From Burkholderiales bacterium (lineage in GTDB: Bacteria; Pseudomonadota; Gammaproteobacteria; Burkholderiales; Burkholderiaceae_E): a stretch of 51,347 nt of DNA. The position numbers and the translations under genes were made by a program. Shown here one piece after another: positions 36,697 through 51,347 of this stretch (positions are counted from its first letter, which is position 1; every line of letters starts with the position of its first letter). Where the stretch lies: assembly GCA_020248665.1 (NCBI GenBank), contig JADCHE010000101.1:1-51347 (forward strand), given 5' to 3'. The notes under the pieces are model-generated. The model was not told the DNA's origin and ran no database searches. It worked only from the letters and a program-made list of their open reading frames with translations.

Positions 36697-37386
36697 ATGG
36701 CCAAGAAGCTCCCCAAGCTGTCCATCAAGATCGACACCGCCGCGCTGTTGGCGCAGTTCAGTGCCCTGCGCGGCCGCCACGTGGGCCTGTGGCCGCCGCT
36801 GCCCCGCGGCCTGCTGATGTTCGCGGTGTTCGCCTCGATCGTCGCCGCCGGCTACGGCCTCTACTGGCGCGGCCTGTTCGAGGAGCTCGACATGGGCCGT
36901 CAGCAGGAGGAGCAGCTGAAGGCGCAGTACGTCGACAAGATCAAGCAGGCGGTCAACCTGCCAGCGCTGCGCAAGCAGAAGGAGCAGGTGCTCCAGTTCG
37001 TCAGCCAGCTCGAGAAGCAGCTGCCGAGCAAGGCGGAGATGGACGCGCTGCTGTCCGACATCAACCAGGCCGGTGTCGGCCGCGGCGCGCAGCTCGTGCT
37101 GTTCAAGCCGGGCGAGACCGTCGTCAAGGAGTACTACGCGGAGCTGCCGATCACGGTGCGCGTGGTCGGCAGTTACCACGACCTCGGCGCGTTCGCGAGC
37201 GACCTCGCGAACCTGCCGCGGATCGTCACGCTGCACAACGTCCAGATCGCGCAGCAGGACCGGGACAAGGGCGCGATCCTCGCGATGGACGCGACCGCGA
37301 AGACCTTCCGCTACCTCGATCCCGAGGAGATCGCGCAGCAGCGTGCCGCGGCCGCCAAGAAGAAGTCCGCGGAGGCGAAGAAATGA
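36697..37386 (+). CDS. pilO: Type IV pilus assembly protein PilO
   Basis: 229 residues. N-terminal cytosolic part, one span (GLLMFAVFASIVAAGYGLYWR), a coiled coil (QQEEQLKAQYVDKIKQAVNLPALRKQKEQVLQFVSQLEKQLPSKAEMDALL) and the periplasmic PilO domain with LFKPGETVVKEYYAELPITVRVVGSYHDLGAFASDLANLPRIVTLHN. Forms the alignment complex with PilN and PilP. Lysine/alanine-rich end; overlaps pilP by 4 bp. Confidence 0.96.
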   Translation: MAKKLPKLSIKIDTAALLAQFSALRGRHVGLWPPLPRGLLMFAVFASIVAAGYGLYWRGLFEELDMGRQQEEQLKAQYVDKIKQAVNLPALRKQKEQVLQFVSQLEKQLPSKAEMDALLSDINQAGVGRGAQLVLFKPGETVVKEYYAELPITVRVVGSYHDLGAFASDLANLPRIVTLHNVQIAQQDRDKGAILAMDATAKTFRYLDPEEIAQQRAAAAKKKSAEAKK

Positions 37387-37952
37387 CCGTCTGCACCGAT
37401 CGACCGCTGACCCGCGGCCTCGCGGCCCTCGGCCTCGTGGCCGTCGCCGCGCTGCTGGCCGGCTGCGAGGCCGACCGCGCCGAGCTGCAGTCCTGGATGG
37501 ACGAGACCCGCCGCAACACGCCGGCGATCACGCAGAAGATCTCGGAGCCGAAGAAGTTCGAGCGCTTCGTCTACCAGGCCGCCGACGAGACCGATCCGTT
37601 CAGCGTCGCGAAGATGCGCCTCGCGGGCGCGACCGTCGCGGGCCGCGCGAGCAACGGGCTGCAGCCCGACTCGACGCGTCGCCGCGAGCCGCTCGAGGCC
37701 TTCCCGCTCGACAACCTGAAGTTGGTCGGCAACCTTCGTCAGGGTAGTGCGAACGTCGCGCTGCTTCAGGCCGACACGGCGGTGTTCCAGGTGCGCGTGG
37801 GCAACTACGTGGGCCAGAACTTCGGGCGGGTGCTCAGGATCTCGGAGAGCGAGGTCGCCATCCGGGAGACCGTCCAGGACGCCGCTGGCGACTGGGTGGA
37901 GCGCGACACGGCCCTGCAGCTGCAGGTGCGGGCGCAGGAGACGAAGAAATGA
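37383..37952 (+). CDS. pilP: Type IV pilus lipoprotein PilP
   Basis: 189 residues. Lipoprotein signal with lipobox LLAGC (C28). Disordered PilNO-binding segment, then the beta-rich domain LEAFPLDNLKLVGNLRQGSANVALLQADTAVFQVRVGNYVGQNFGRVLRISESEVAIRETVQDAAGDWVER, which contacts the PilQ secretin. ATG overlaps the pilO stop; its own stop overlaps the pilQ start. Confidence 0.96.
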   Translation: MTVCTDRPLTRGLAALGLVAVAALLAGCEADRAELQSWMDETRRNTPAITQKISEPKKFERFVYQAADETDPFSVAKMRLAGATVAGRASNGLQPDSTRRREPLEAFPLDNLKLVGNLRQGSANVALLQADTAVFQVRVGNYVGQNFGRVLRISESEVAIRETVQDAAGDWVERDTALQLQVRAQETKK

Positions 37953-40219
37953 GGGAGATCCGCGTGCGGGCAACCAACGGCGGCCTGCGCGGCCGCGACG
38001 CGCGCTTCGCGCTGTGGGCCACGCTACTGCTGATGGCGGCGTGCCTGTTCCACGCCTCGGCGCACGCCCAGTCCAACGCCATCGAGTCGGTGTCCTCGGT
38101 CCAGCAGGGCAACGCGACGGTGCTGCGCATCCAGATGAAGGCGCCGCCCGCCGCGGTGCCGGGCAGCTTCTCGATCGCCAACCCGCCGCGCCTCGCGCTC
38201 GACTTTCCCGACACCTCGAACGGCGTCGGCCAGAACACGGTCGAGCTCGCGCAGGGCGAAGTGCGCAGCGTCAACGTCGTCCAGTCGGGCGGCCGTGCGC
38301 GCATGGTGCTCAACCTGCGCCGTCCGGTGACCCACACCGCGAGGATCGACGGCAACACGATCCTCGTCACGATGGACCCGGTCGCCATCGGCCCCGCGCC
38401 AGCGAGCAGCTCGGCCGCGGTGGGCGCCTACAGCTTCGCGAAGGGCGACGGCCAGTCGACGCACGCGCTGCGCGACATCGATTTCCGCCGCGGCAAGGAC
38501 GGCGAGGGCCGCATCGTCGTCGAGCTGTCGGACGCGCAGACCGGCGTCGACATCAGGCAGCAGGGCCAGCAGATCATCGTCGACTTCCTGAAGGCGCGCG
38601 TGCCCGACAACCTGCGCCGCCGCCTCGACGTCGCCGACTTCGGCACGCCGGTGAAGTCCGTGCGCACGTTCCAGCAGGGCGACAACACGCGGATGGTCAT
38701 CGAGCCGCTGGGCCTGTGGGAGCACAACGCCTATCAGAGCGACACGCAGTTCGTCGTCGAGGTCAGGCCGCTGCGCGAGGACCCGAACAAGCTCGTGCAG
38801 GGCTCGCGTCCCGGCTACAAGGGCGAGAAGCTGTCGCTGAACTTCCAGAACGTCGACATCCGCGCGCTGCTGCAGGTCATCGCCGACTTTACGAACCTGA
38901 ACATCGTCGTGCGCGACTCGGTCGCGGGCTCCCTGACGCTGCGGCTGAAGGACGTGCCCTGGGACCAGGCGCTCGACATCGTGCTGCAGTCGAAGAACCT
39001 CGACATGCGCAAGAACGGCAACGTGATCCTGGTCGCGCCGCGCGACGAGCTCGCCACGCAGGAGAAGCTCGAGCTCGAGTCGAGGCAGCAGATCAGCGAG
39101 ATCGAGCCGATGCGCGTCGAGATCTTCCAGCTGAACTACCAGAAGGCCGACGCGGTCTCGAGGCTGCTGTCCGACGACAAGCAGAAGGTGCTGTCGAAGG
39201 GTGGCTCGGCGGTGCCCGACCAGCGGACCAACAAGCTGTTCGTGCGCGACACGATGTCGCGCCTGGACGAGGTCCGCCGGATCATCCAGCAGCTCGACAT
39301 CCCGGTGCGCCAGGTGCTGATCGAGGCGCGCATCGTCGAGGCCGACGACCGGTTCTCGCGCAACCTCGGCACGAGGCTCGGCTTCAACGACATCCGCTCG
39401 ACCGTCTACCGCACCGGCAGCCAGATCGACCCGGTCACCGGCACCCCGGTCGCGGTCAACGTGCCGGTCTACGGCGCGGGCACGCCGCTGCTCGGCAGCG
39501 GCGCGTACTCGACGGTGTCGGGCAACCTGCAGGGCGTGGCCGACCTGTCGTCGCAGCTCGGCTCGAGCCTCTCGGGCATCAACCTGCCGGGCCTCGGCCA
39601 GCCGACCGCGATCAACAACACCAACTTCGTGAACCTGCCGGCGGCCGGCATCTCGGGCGCGAACGCGGCGAGCTTCGCGATCTCGCTGTTCGGCTCGTCG
39701 CTGACCCGCTTCGTCAACCTCGAGATCTCCGCGCTCGAGGCCGAGCAGCGTGGCAAGGTGGTCTCCAGCCCGCGGGTGATGACCGCCGACCAGGGCAAGG
39801 CGGTGATCGAGCAGGGCACCGAGCTGCCCTTCCAGGTCGCCACCTCTTCGGGCGCGACCGCGATCTCGTTCCGCAAGGCGAGCCTGAAGCTCGAGGTCGT
39901 GCCGCAGATCACCCCCGAGGGCAACGTGATCATGCGCGTGAAGATCAACCGCGACGCGGTCGGCCAGCTCACCCCGGCGGGCTTCGCGATCGACACCCGA
40001 GCGGTTGAGACCGAGGTGCTGGTCGAGAACGGCGGTACGGTCGTGATCGGCGGCATCTACGAGCAGTTCGAGCGCAACCGCGTCAACAAGGTGCCGCTGC
40101 TCGGCGACATCCCGTACCTGGGCTACCTGTTCAAGAACACCGCGCGCACCAACGACCGGACCGAGCTGCTGGTGTTCCTGACGCCGCGCGTCGTGACCGA
40201 CGTCGCGGCCGCGCGCTGA
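37949..40219 (+). CDS. pilQ: Type IV pilus secretin PilQ
   Basis: 756 residues. Outer-membrane channel for the pilus. Sec signal ending HASAHAQS (about 41), two AMIN domains binding peptidoglycan (about 45-270), then an N0/N1 region ([28 protein letters not shown]) and the secretin domain with [24 protein letters not shown] and [23 protein letters not shown], ending [21 protein letters not shown] Gly/Ser/Asn-rich loop around 490-575 may form gate extensions. Last gene of the canonical pil operon. Confidence 0.97.
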   Translation: MREIRVRATNGGLRGRDARFALWATLLLMAACLFHASAHAQSNAIESVSSVQQGNATVLRIQMKAPPAAVPGSFSIANPPRLALDFPDTSNGVGQNTVELAQGEVRSVNVVQSGGRARMVLNLRRPVTHTARIDGNTILVTMDPVAIGPAPASSSAAVGAYSFAKGDGQSTHALRDIDFRRGKDGEGRIVVELSDAQTGVDIRQQGQQIIVDFLKARVPDNLRRRLDVADFGTPVKSVRTFQQGDNTRMVIEPLGLWEHNAYQSDTQFVVEVRPLREDPNKLVQGSRPGYKGEKLSLNFQNVDIRALLQVIADFTNLNIVVRDSVAGSLTLRLKDVPWDQALDIVLQSKNLDMRKNGNVILVAPRDELATQEKLELESRQQISEIEPMRVEIFQLNYQKADAVSRLLSDDKQKVLSKGGSAVPDQRTNKLFVRDTMSRLDEVRRIIQQLDIPVRQVLIEARIVEADDRFSRNLGTRLGFNDIRSTVYRTGSQIDPVTGTPVAVNVPVYGAGTPLLGSGAYSTVSGNLQGVADLSSQLGSSLSGINLPGLGQPTAINNTNFVNLPAAGISGANAASFAISLFGSSLTRFVNLEISALEAEQRGKVVSSPRVMTADQGKAVIEQGTELPFQVATSSGATAISFRKASLKLEVVPQITPEGNVIMRVKINRDAVGQLTPAGFAIDTRAVETEVLVENGGTVVIGGIYEQFERNRVNKVPLLGDIPYLGYLFKNTARTNDRTELLVFLTPRVVTDVAAAR

Positions 40220-40236
40220 TCACGAGGACTCGCCTG

Positions 40237-42213
40237 ATGCGATTCGATTCCATGAACCGACTCCTGCGACGCGCGACGCTCGCGCTCGGCGCCGTACTCT
40301 CCGCGGGGCTGCTCGCCTCGTGCGGCGGCGAGGGCGCCGGCGCCGGTGGTGGCGGAGCCGCCAGCGCGACCGGCAGCACCGCGTCCGAGATCCTGCTGTT
40401 CAGCGACAAGGTCTCGCTGCCGGGTACCGACGGCTCGACCAGCGCGACGATCACCGCGCAGGTCAAGGACGCGACCAACAACGTGGTGAGCAACCAGCGC
40501 GTGCTGTTCTCGACCTCCGACAGCGGCGTGGCCCTGTCGCCGGTCGGCACCACCTCGGTCACCGACTCGGCTGGCCGGATGCAGGTGAAGCTCGACCTCG
40601 GCAGCACCGCGGCCGCCCGCGCCAAACGCGTCATCACGGTGACCGCGACCTCGGGCACGGCGAGCGCGACGACGACGGTCCAGGTCGTCGGTACGCGCGT
40701 GTCGGTCGTGGGCCCCGACTCGCTCACGGTCGGCGCGTCCGCCGAGTACACGATCGCCGCGGTCGACAGCACCGGTGCCGGCGTCGCCGACCTGCCGGTG
40801 ACGGTGACGTTCGCCGGCGGCACGCCCGCGTCGTCGGCGCTGACCACCGGCGCCAACGGCCAGGCGAAGGTCACGCTGACCGGCGTGACGCCGGGCGCGA
40901 GCGCCGTCGTCGCCACCGCGGCCGGCGTCGACCCGGTCTCGCGTGCGGTCAACGTGCTCGGCTCGAACACGCCGTTCCGCGTGGTCTCGCCCGCCGACGG
41001 CGCCGAGGTGCTGGTCAACACCGATCAGCCGATCACCATCCAGTTCCGAGAGAACGGCGCGCCGGCCGTGGGCCGGACCATCATCGTCACGACGACGCGC
41101 GGCACCGTCAACGGCACGACCAGCGCGAACATCGTCACCAACGCGAACGGCGAGGTGAACGCGACCGTACGCTCGGCCTCCGCGGGTCAGGCGACGATCA
41201 CCGCGACGGTGTTCTCGAACGGCACGCCGAACAGCGTGTCGAGCCGGATCAACTACGTGTCGCGCAGCCCGTCGAAGATCACGCTGTCGCTCGACCCGAG
41301 TTCGATCGGCGCGAACGCGCCGGGTTCGACGAGCAGCACGAGCCGCCTGATCACGACGGTCCGCGACGCCACCGACAACCCCGTCAAGGGCGCCCTGGTC
41401 ACGTACGCCGCGCAGGACCCGAGCAACGGCTCGATCCAGCCGAGCACCGCGGTCACCGACGCGTCGGGCCAGGCGATCGCCTCGTTCGTCGCCGGCCCGA
41501 CCTCGAGCAGCGCGGTGCAGATCTCGGCGTCGGTGTTCAACGAGAGCGGCACGCTGGTCGCGACCGACACCAAGACGATGACGGTGTCGGCGGTCGCGCT
41601 GTTCGTCGAGCTCGGCACCGGCAACACCATCGAGGCGCTCGATACGACGACCTACTCGATGCCCTGGACCGCGATCGTCACCGACGCCAACCGCAACCCG
41701 GTGTCCGGGCTGCCGGTGACGGTCTCGCTGGTCGCGGTCAGCTACTTCAAGGGCATTTGGGGGTGGGGCGGCACGTCGTGGGTGCCGGTCAACTACGACA
41801 ACCCCACGCTGTCGCTGCTCAAGTGCGTGAGCGAGGACACCAACCGCAACAACCTGCTCGACGTCGGCGAGGACATCAACACCAACGGCCGCCTCGACCC
41901 GGGCAGCCCCGCGTCGGTCCGCGTGACGTCGGCGGACGGCAAGACCGCCGCCGACGGCCGGGCGACGCTCGCGGTGGTCTATCCGAAGAGCTTCGGCGAG
42001 TGGGTCGAGGTGACGATGCGTGTGACGATCGGCACCCCGGGCACGGAGAGCACGATCTCGCGGACCTTCGTCGTGCCGGTGCTGGCCGTCGACGTGACGT
42101 CGCAGACGGTCGCGCCGCCGAACGTCAACGCGCGCACGCCGCCGAGCGCCAACCCGGCGAACGCCCTCATCGGCCCGTACGGCTACGTGCAGGACTGCAC
42201 GAACCCGAACTGA
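40237..42213 (+). CDS. Large Ig-repeat (Big_1/invasin-like) lipoprotein
   Basis: 658 residues. Lipoprotein signal with LLASC (C29) and a Gly/Ala-rich linker, then about five Ig-like beta repeats; typical repeat cores are [55 protein letters not shown] and [21 protein letters not shown] Ca-binding-like segment [24 protein letters not shown] (about 535-558) resembles EF-hand/dockerin loops. Such proteins are usually exposed adhesins. It begins 17 bp after pilQ and ends before a terminator, so it is probably the last gene of the pilus operon. ATG 40237 chosen over ATG 40252 because GAGGA is spaced for the former. Confidence 0.88.
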   Translation: MRFDSMNRLLRRATLALGAVLSAGLLASCGGEGAGAGGGGAASATGSTASEILLFSDKVSLPGTDGSTSATITAQVKDATNNVVSNQRVLFSTSDSGVALSPVGTTSVTDSAGRMQVKLDLGSTAAARAKRVITVTATSGTASATTTVQVVGTRVSVVGPDSLTVGASAEYTIAAVDSTGAGVADLPVTVTFAGGTPASSALTTGANGQAKVTLTGVTPGASAVVATAAGVDPVSRAVNVLGSNTPFRVVSPADGAEVLVNTDQPITIQFRENGAPAVGRTIIVTTTRGTVNGTTSANIVTNANGEVNATVRSASAGQATITATVFSNGTPNSVSSRINYVSRSPSKITLSLDPSSIGANAPGSTSSTSRLITTVRDATDNPVKGALVTYAAQDPSNGSIQPSTAVTDASGQAIASFVAGPTSSSAVQISASVFNESGTLVATDTKTMTVSAVALFVELGTGNTIEALDTTTYSMPWTAIVTDANRNPVSGLPVTVSLVAVSYFKGIWGWGGTSWVPVNYDNPTLSLLKCVSEDTNRNNLLDVGEDINTNGRLDPGSPASVRVTSADGKTAADGRATLAVVYPKSFGEWVEVTMRVTIGTPGTESTISRTFVVPVLAVDVTSQTVAPPNVNARTPPSANPANALIGPYGYVQDCTNPN

Positions 42214-42239
42214 CTGGCCGCGGCGGGATCTCCGAGCGC

Positions 42240-42272
42240 GAGGGCCGCCTTGGGGGCGGCCCTCCGCCTTTC
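42240..42272 (+). terminator. Terminator hairpin of the pil operon
   Basis: Perfect 10-bp stem GAGGGCCGCC (42240-42249), TTGGG loop, GGCGGCCCTC (42255-42264), then CGCCTTTCG. Separates the Ig-repeat lipoprotein gene from aroK. Confidence 0.75.
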
Positions 42273-42290
42273 GTGGGCTATCCTTCGCCG

Positions 42291-42875
42291 ATGGACCCCT
42301 CCGCACCGGCCCTCCCTGCCGCGCTGTTCCTCGTCGGCATGATGGGCGCGGGCAAGACCACCGTCGGGCGGCGGCTCGCGCGTCGCCTCGAGCGACCGTT
42401 CGTCGATGCGGACCGCGAGCTGGAGGTGCGCTTGGGCGTGCCGATCCCGACGATCTTCGAGCTCGAGGGCGAGGCCGGCTTTCGCAGGCGCGAGGCGGCG
42501 ATCATCGACGAGCTGACCCGCCGCGAGCCGATCGTGCTCGCGACCGGCGGCGGGGCGGTGCTCGATCCGGCGAACCGCGCGGCGCTGCACGAGCGCGGGC
42601 GCGTCGTCTACCTGCGCGCGTCGGTGGGCGACCTGTGGCACCGGCTGCGTCGCGACAAGGTCCGCCCGCTGCTGAAGGCGCCCGATCCGCGCGCGCGCAT
42701 CGAGGAGTTGGTGCGCCTGCGCGACCCGCTCTACCGCGAGGTCGCGCACCTGGTCGTCGACACCGGCCGGCAGCCGGTCGACCAGGTCGTCGATGCTATC
42801 CTCGCGCGTCTCGCCCCGTCGCGCCGCGCGGCGCCCGCCGCGTTCCCGTCCCCTTCCCCGTCCACCGATGCGTGA
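42291..42875 (+). CDS. aroK: Shikimate kinase
   Basis: 194 residues. Phosphorylates shikimate on the way to chorismate. P-loop GMMGAGKTT (16-24), shikimate-binding DADRELE and [14 protein letters not shown] loop in [13 protein letters not shown], and lid [20 protein letters not shown]. The Pro/Ser-rich C-terminus adds about 15 residues. Its stop overlaps the aroB start by 8 bp, the normal aroKB pairing after the pil genes. Confidence 0.96.
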   Translation: MDPSAPALPAALFLVGMMGAGKTTVGRRLARRLERPFVDADRELEVRLGVPIPTIFELEGEAGFRRREAAIIDELTRREPIVLATGGGAVLDPANRAALHERGRVVYLRASVGDLWHRLRRDKVRPLLKAPDPRARIEELVRLRDPLYREVAHLVVDTGRQPVDQVVDAILARLAPSRRAAPAAFPSPSPSTDA

Positions 42876-43947
42876 AGTCACCGTCTCGCTCGGCGAGCGC
42901 TCGTACCCGATCCTGGTCGGCGCGGGCCTGCTCGCCGACTGCGCGCCGCTCGCGTCGCTCGCGGCCGGCCGCATGGTCGCCGTCGTCACCGACTCGAACG
43001 TCGCCGCGCTGCACGCGCGCCCGGTCGCGGCGGCGCTGCGCGCGCACGCGGCGTCGGTCGCCGAGGTGGTGCTGCCGGCCGGCGAGGCGCACAAGGGCTG
43101 GGAGACGCTGAACCGGATCTTCGACGCGCTTCTCGCCGCGCGCTTCGACCGCGACGCGCTGATCGTCGCGGTCGGCGGCGGCGTGGTCGGCGACATGGCG
43201 GGCTTCGCGGCGGCCGTCTACCAGCGCGGCATCGACTTCGTGCAGGTGCCGACGACCCTGCTCGCGCAGGTCGACTCCTCGGTCGGCGGCAAGACCGGCA
43301 TCAATCACCCGCTCGGCAAGAACATGATCGGCGCGTTCCACCAGCCGCGGCTGGTGGTGATCGACGTCGCCACGCTCGCGACGCTGCCCGACCGCGAGCT
43401 GTCGGCGGGCCTCGCCGAGGTGGTCAAGCATGGTGCGATCGCCGACGTCGCGTACTTCGACGCGGTCGCGGCCGCGCTGCCCGCGCTGCGAGCGAAGGAC
43501 CCGGCGGCGCTCGCCGACGCGGTCGCTCGCTCGTGCGAGATCAAGGCCTCGGTCGTCGAGCGCGACGAACGCGAGGGCGGGCTGCGCGCGATCCTGAACT
43601 TCGGCCACACCTTCGGGCACGCGATCGAGGCCGGGCTCGGTTACGGCGAGTGGCTGCACGGCGAGGCGGTCGGCGCGGGCATGGTGATGGCGGCCGACCT
43701 GTCGCGCCGCCTCGGCCTCGTCGACGACGCGACCGCGCGGCGGCTGCGCGAGGTCGTCGAGGCGGCGGGGCTGCCGGTGCGCGGGCCGGCGTGGCCGGCC
43801 GCGCGCTACGTCGAGCTGATGTCGTTCGACAAGAAGGCGAAGCGGGGCACGCCACGCTTCGTGCTGCTCGACGGCCTCGGCCGCGCGACGGTGTGCAGGG
43901 TGCCCGACGCGCCGCTTGCCGAGACGCTCGCTGCCTGCAGCGGCTGA
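42868..43947 (+). CDS. aroB: 3-dehydroquinate synthase
   Basis: 359 residues. NAD- and metal-dependent conversion of DAHP to 3-dehydroquinate. NAD site [50 protein letters not shown], and zinc ligands in [42 protein letters not shown] 42868 inside the aroK stop region gives the family start [18 protein letters not shown]; an upstream in-frame ATG (42793) lies within aroK and is rejected. Confidence 0.97.
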   Translation: MREVTVSLGERSYPILVGAGLLADCAPLASLAAGRMVAVVTDSNVAALHARPVAAALRAHAASVAEVVLPAGEAHKGWETLNRIFDALLAARFDRDALIVAVGGGVVGDMAGFAAAVYQRGIDFVQVPTTLLAQVDSSVGGKTGINHPLGKNMIGAFHQPRLVVIDVATLATLPDRELSAGLAEVVKHGAIADVAYFDAVAAALPALRAKDPAALADAVARSCEIKASVVERDEREGGLRAILNFGHTFGHAIEAGLGYGEWLHGEAVGAGMVMAADLSRRLGLVDDATARRLREVVEAAGLPVRGPAWPAARYVELMSFDKKAKRGTPRFVLLDGLGRATVCRVPDAPLAETLAACSG

Positions 43948-43961
43948 CGTCGGCGGCCCCG

Positions 43962-45086
43962 ATGCACGGTCTGGCGCCGTACGCGGCCGATCCGACCCGC
44001 AGCCCCGGGCGGCTGCATCCGGAGTCGGCGCCCGAGGGCCGCAACGAGTTCCAGCGCGACCGCGACCGCATCGTCCACTGCGGGGCATTCCGCCGGCTCG
44101 AGTACAAGACGCAGGTCTTCGTGAACCACGAGGGCGACCTGTTCCGCACGCGGCTCACGCACTCGATCGAGGTCGCGCAGATCGCCCGCACCGTCGCCCG
44201 GCGGCTGCGCCTGCACGAGGACCTGACCGAGGCGATCTCGCTCGCGCACGACCTCGGCCACACGCCGTTCGGCCACGCCGGGCAGGATGCGCTCAACGCC
44301 TGCATGAAGCCGTACGGGGGCTTCGAGCACAACCTGCAGTCGCTGCGCGTCGTCGACGAGCTCGAGGAGCGCTACGGCGCCTACGACGGGCTGAACCTGT
44401 GCTTCGAGACGCGCGAGGGCGTGCTCAAGCACTGCTCGCTCGCGAACGCGCGCCGGCTCGGCGACGTCGGGCGCCGCTTCATCGACGGCACGCGGCCCTC
44501 GCTCGAGGCGCAGCTCGCCAACGTCGCCGACGAGGTCGCCTACGTGAACCACGACGTGGACGACGGGATCCGCTCCGGTCTGCTGACGGTCGCGCAGCTG
44601 GCCGACGTCGAGCTGTTCGCGCGCCACCACCGCGAGGCGGTGGCCGCCTACCCGGATGCCGGCGAGCGCCGGCAGGTCGCCGAGACGGTGCGGCGGATGA
44701 TCAACGAGCTCGTGCTCGACCTGACGCGCGCGAGCGCCGAACGCATCGCGCAGGCCGCGCCGCGCTGCGCCGACGATGCCCGCGCCGCCGAGCCGCTGAT
44801 CGCGTTCTCGGACGAGGTGCGCGAGCGGGCGGGCGCGCTCAAGCGCTTCCTGTTCGACAACCTGTACCGGCACTACCGGGTGGTCCGGATGACTTCGAAG
44901 GCGGCCCGGATCGTCGCCGAACTGTTCGACGCGTTCGAGTCCGATCCCCGGCTGCTGCCGACCGAGCACCGCCGCAAGGCCGACGAGCGAGATCGTCACC
45001 GCGTGATCGCCGACTACATCGCGGGCATGACCGACCGGTACGCCATCAAGGAGCACCGGCGGCTGTTCGCGGTCGACGAGTCCTGA
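43962..45086 (+). CDS. dgt: Deoxyguanosinetriphosphate triphosphohydrolase-like HD protein
   Basis: 374 residues. HD-domain enzyme that removes triphosphate from dNTPs. Signature [28 protein letters not shown], metal-binding [20 protein letters not shown] (HD pair) and [17 protein letters not shown]. The length fits the short dGTPase-like group common after aroB in betaproteobacteria. 14 bp after aroB. The transposase-like gene follows after 7 bp. Confidence 0.95.
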   Translation: MHGLAPYAADPTRSPGRLHPESAPEGRNEFQRDRDRIVHCGAFRRLEYKTQVFVNHEGDLFRTRLTHSIEVAQIARTVARRLRLHEDLTEAISLAHDLGHTPFGHAGQDALNACMKPYGGFEHNLQSLRVVDELEERYGAYDGLNLCFETREGVLKHCSLANARRLGDVGRRFIDGTRPSLEAQLANVADEVAYVNHDVDDGIRSGLLTVAQLADVELFARHHREAVAAYPDAGERRQVAETVRRMINELVLDLTRASAERIAQAAPRCADDARAAEPLIAFSDEVRERAGALKRFLFDNLYRHYRVVRMTSKAARIVAELFDAFESDPRLLPTEHRRKADERDRHRVIADYIAGMTDRYAIKEHRRLFAVDES

Positions 45087-45093
45087 GGAACGC

Positions 45094-45795
45094 ATGGCCC
45101 GCCTGCCACGCCGGGCGATCGCCGCCCACCCGCACCATGTGCTGCAGCGCGGCCACAACCGCCAGGCGGTGTTCGTCGACGACGACGACCGGCGCCAGTA
45201 CCTCGGCTGGATGCTCGAAGCGGCCGCCGAGCACGGTCTCGTGGTGCACGCATACGTGCTGATGGACACGCAGGTGCACCTGCTCGCCACGCCCGAGCGC
45301 GACGACGCGCTGTCGAAGGCGATGCAGGCGGTGGGTCGCCGCTACGTGCGGTGGTTCAACCGCCGGCACGCGCGCAGCGGCACGCTCTGGGAAGGGCGCT
45401 TCCGGTCCTCGCTGGTCGAGGCGGAGCGCTACCTGCTGGCATGCCAGCGGTATATCGAATCGAGCCCGGTCCGCGCCGGCCGGGTCGCGAGTCCGGCCGA
45501 CTGGCCGTGGTCGAGCCACCGCCATCACGCCGGCCTCGCAGCCGACCCGCTGGTGAGGCCCCACCCGACGGTCTGGGCGCTCGGCAACACCCCGTTCGAG
45601 CGCGAGTCGGCCTACCGCCGACTGTTCGACGAGGCCGCATCCAAGGCTGAGCACGAATGGCTGCTGGCCTGCCTGTTGGGCGGAAAGCCGACAGCAAGCA
45701 CTGACTTTCAAAAGCAGCTCGAATCGTCGCACGGCGTGCGGCTGCTGCGCCGGCCGGTCGGCCGTCCGCGGCGGCTGCCGCCGGCCGGCGCCTGA
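45094..45795 (+). CDS. RAYT-type (REP-associated) IS200-like transposase, HUH motif altered
   Basis: 233 residues. Y1-transposase fold: HHVLQRGHNRQAVFVDDDDRRQYLGWM, then AYVLMDTQVHLLATPE, where the HUH motif reads Q60-V61-H62 instead of His-U-His, then GRRYVRWFNRRHARSGTLWEGRFRSSLV and the tyrosine-bearing YLLACQRYIESSPVRAG (Y120). RAYTs handle short palindromic REP elements rather than moving themselves. No terminal repeats of an IS were found, and the gene is snug between dgt and gltB. Loss of the first metal-binding His could impair cleavage. C-terminal 60 residues carry a basic tail RRPVGRPRRLPP. Confidence 0.9.
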   Translation: MARLPRRAIAAHPHHVLQRGHNRQAVFVDDDDRRQYLGWMLEAAAEHGLVVHAYVLMDTQVHLLATPERDDALSKAMQAVGRRYVRWFNRRHARSGTLWEGRFRSSLVEAERYLLACQRYIESSPVRAGRVASPADWPWSSHRHHAGLAADPLVRPHPTVWALGNTPFERESAYRRLFDEAASKAEHEWLLACLLGGKPTASTDFQKQLESSHGVRLLRRPVGRPRRLPPAGA

Positions 45796-45797
45796 CC

Positions 45798-45817
45798 GGA
45801 CGCGGGCAGACGCCCGC
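45798..45817. repeat. REP-like hairpin downstream of the transposase
   Basis: GGAC followed by GCGGGC-AGAC-GCCCGC (45802-45817): a perfect 6-bp stem with a 5' tetranucleotide, 2 bp after the transposase stop. The format recalls REP elements handled by RAYTs. It could equally be a weak terminator. Confidence 0.4.
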
Positions 45818-45928
45818 ATCGGGCTGCGATCGTCTCGGGTCGGTGCGGCGATCATTGATCCGTCCCCTGTATCAGCCGCGGGTTCCGCATGGTGCCCGAA
45901 ATTCTCATCCGACTCTGATTTAAAGGCG

Positions 45929-45957
45929 TCGACAGCGCTTGTGCACTGCACTATCCT
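45929..45957 (+). promoter_or_regulatory. Probable sigma-70 promoter of gltBD
   Basis: TCGACA (45929-45934) and TATCCT (45952-45957) are 17 bp apart. Predicted start near 45964, about 21 nt before gltB, with TAGGAGAAG as ribosome-binding site. It lies in the only AT-enriched stretch between the transposase gene and gltB. Confidence 0.5.
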
Positions 45958-45984
45958 CGGCCCATCGTCCGTAGGAGAAGTGCG

Positions 45985-50715
<4,731 letters not shown>

Positions 50716-50760
50716 TCGCGACGACCGACGAACCGACACACCGACGCAGAGTAGAAGACG

Positions 50761-51347
<587 letters not shown>

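Overview
The window is chromosomal DNA of a very GC-rich betaproteobacterium, most probably a member of the Burkholderiales. The reasons are the gene order (S10/spc/alpha ribosomal block, rplQ, cutA, hemB, engB, cytochrome c4, msrPQ, lysA, lptM, cyaY, then mrcA, pilMNOPQ, aroKB, dgt, gltBD), a betaproteobacterial chromosomal backbone as I know it, and the protein sequences themselves. Genus cannot be fixed by eye.

Layout. (1) 1-10211: 3' end of the S10 operon (rpsC tail, rplP, rpmC, rpsQ), the spc operon (rplN to secY, infA, rpmJ) behind its own sigma-70 promoter at 1084-1112, and the alpha operon (rpsM, rpsK, rpsD, rpoA, rplQ) closed by a 12-bp-stem hairpin. (2) 10224-12702: a NodI/NodJ-type ABC exporter sits between rplQ and cutA, abutting a decayed, reversed fragment of a lytic transglycosylase (mltD-like) gene. 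(3) 12854-20409: corA, hemB, a candidate small RNA with an anti-Shine-Dalgarno loop, engB, cytochrome c4, msrPQ, a GNAT acetyltransferase and lysA. dsbD and resB/ccsA, which I would expect near here, are absent. (4) 20435-21081: lptM and cyaY, divergent.

(5) 21115-32179 is an accessory block between cyaY and mrcA. It starts with an FAD aromatic monooxygenase plus DUF2783 partner. The rest (about 23150-32179) looks like a self-contained signalling and envelope-stress island: a second-type rpoN (sigma-54) gene convergent with a sigma-54-activating response regulator, a degenerate histidine kinase with a stand-alone receiver, a NarX-type kinase divergent from a LuxR-type regulator, and stress-type envelope proteins (GlsB/YeaQ, DUF883/ElaB-like, two BON-domain proteins). 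By hand I find -24/-12 (GG-N10-GC) sigma-54 promoter matches in front of five transcription units, including rpoN itself (TGGCACG-N4-TTGCG). This suggests an autoregulated sigma-54 regulon governing genes whose E. coli relatives belong to the sigma-S stress response. It is the most interesting part of the window.

(6) 32221-51347: mrcA (PBP1A), divergent from the type IV pilus assembly operon pilMNOPQ, which is followed by a large Ig-repeat lipoprotein, then aroK, aroB, dgt, a RAYT-type transposase whose first HUH histidine is replaced by glutamine, and gltB with the 5' part of gltD running off the end.

Sequence calls were made by eye. No similarity search, folding or promoter scoring was run.
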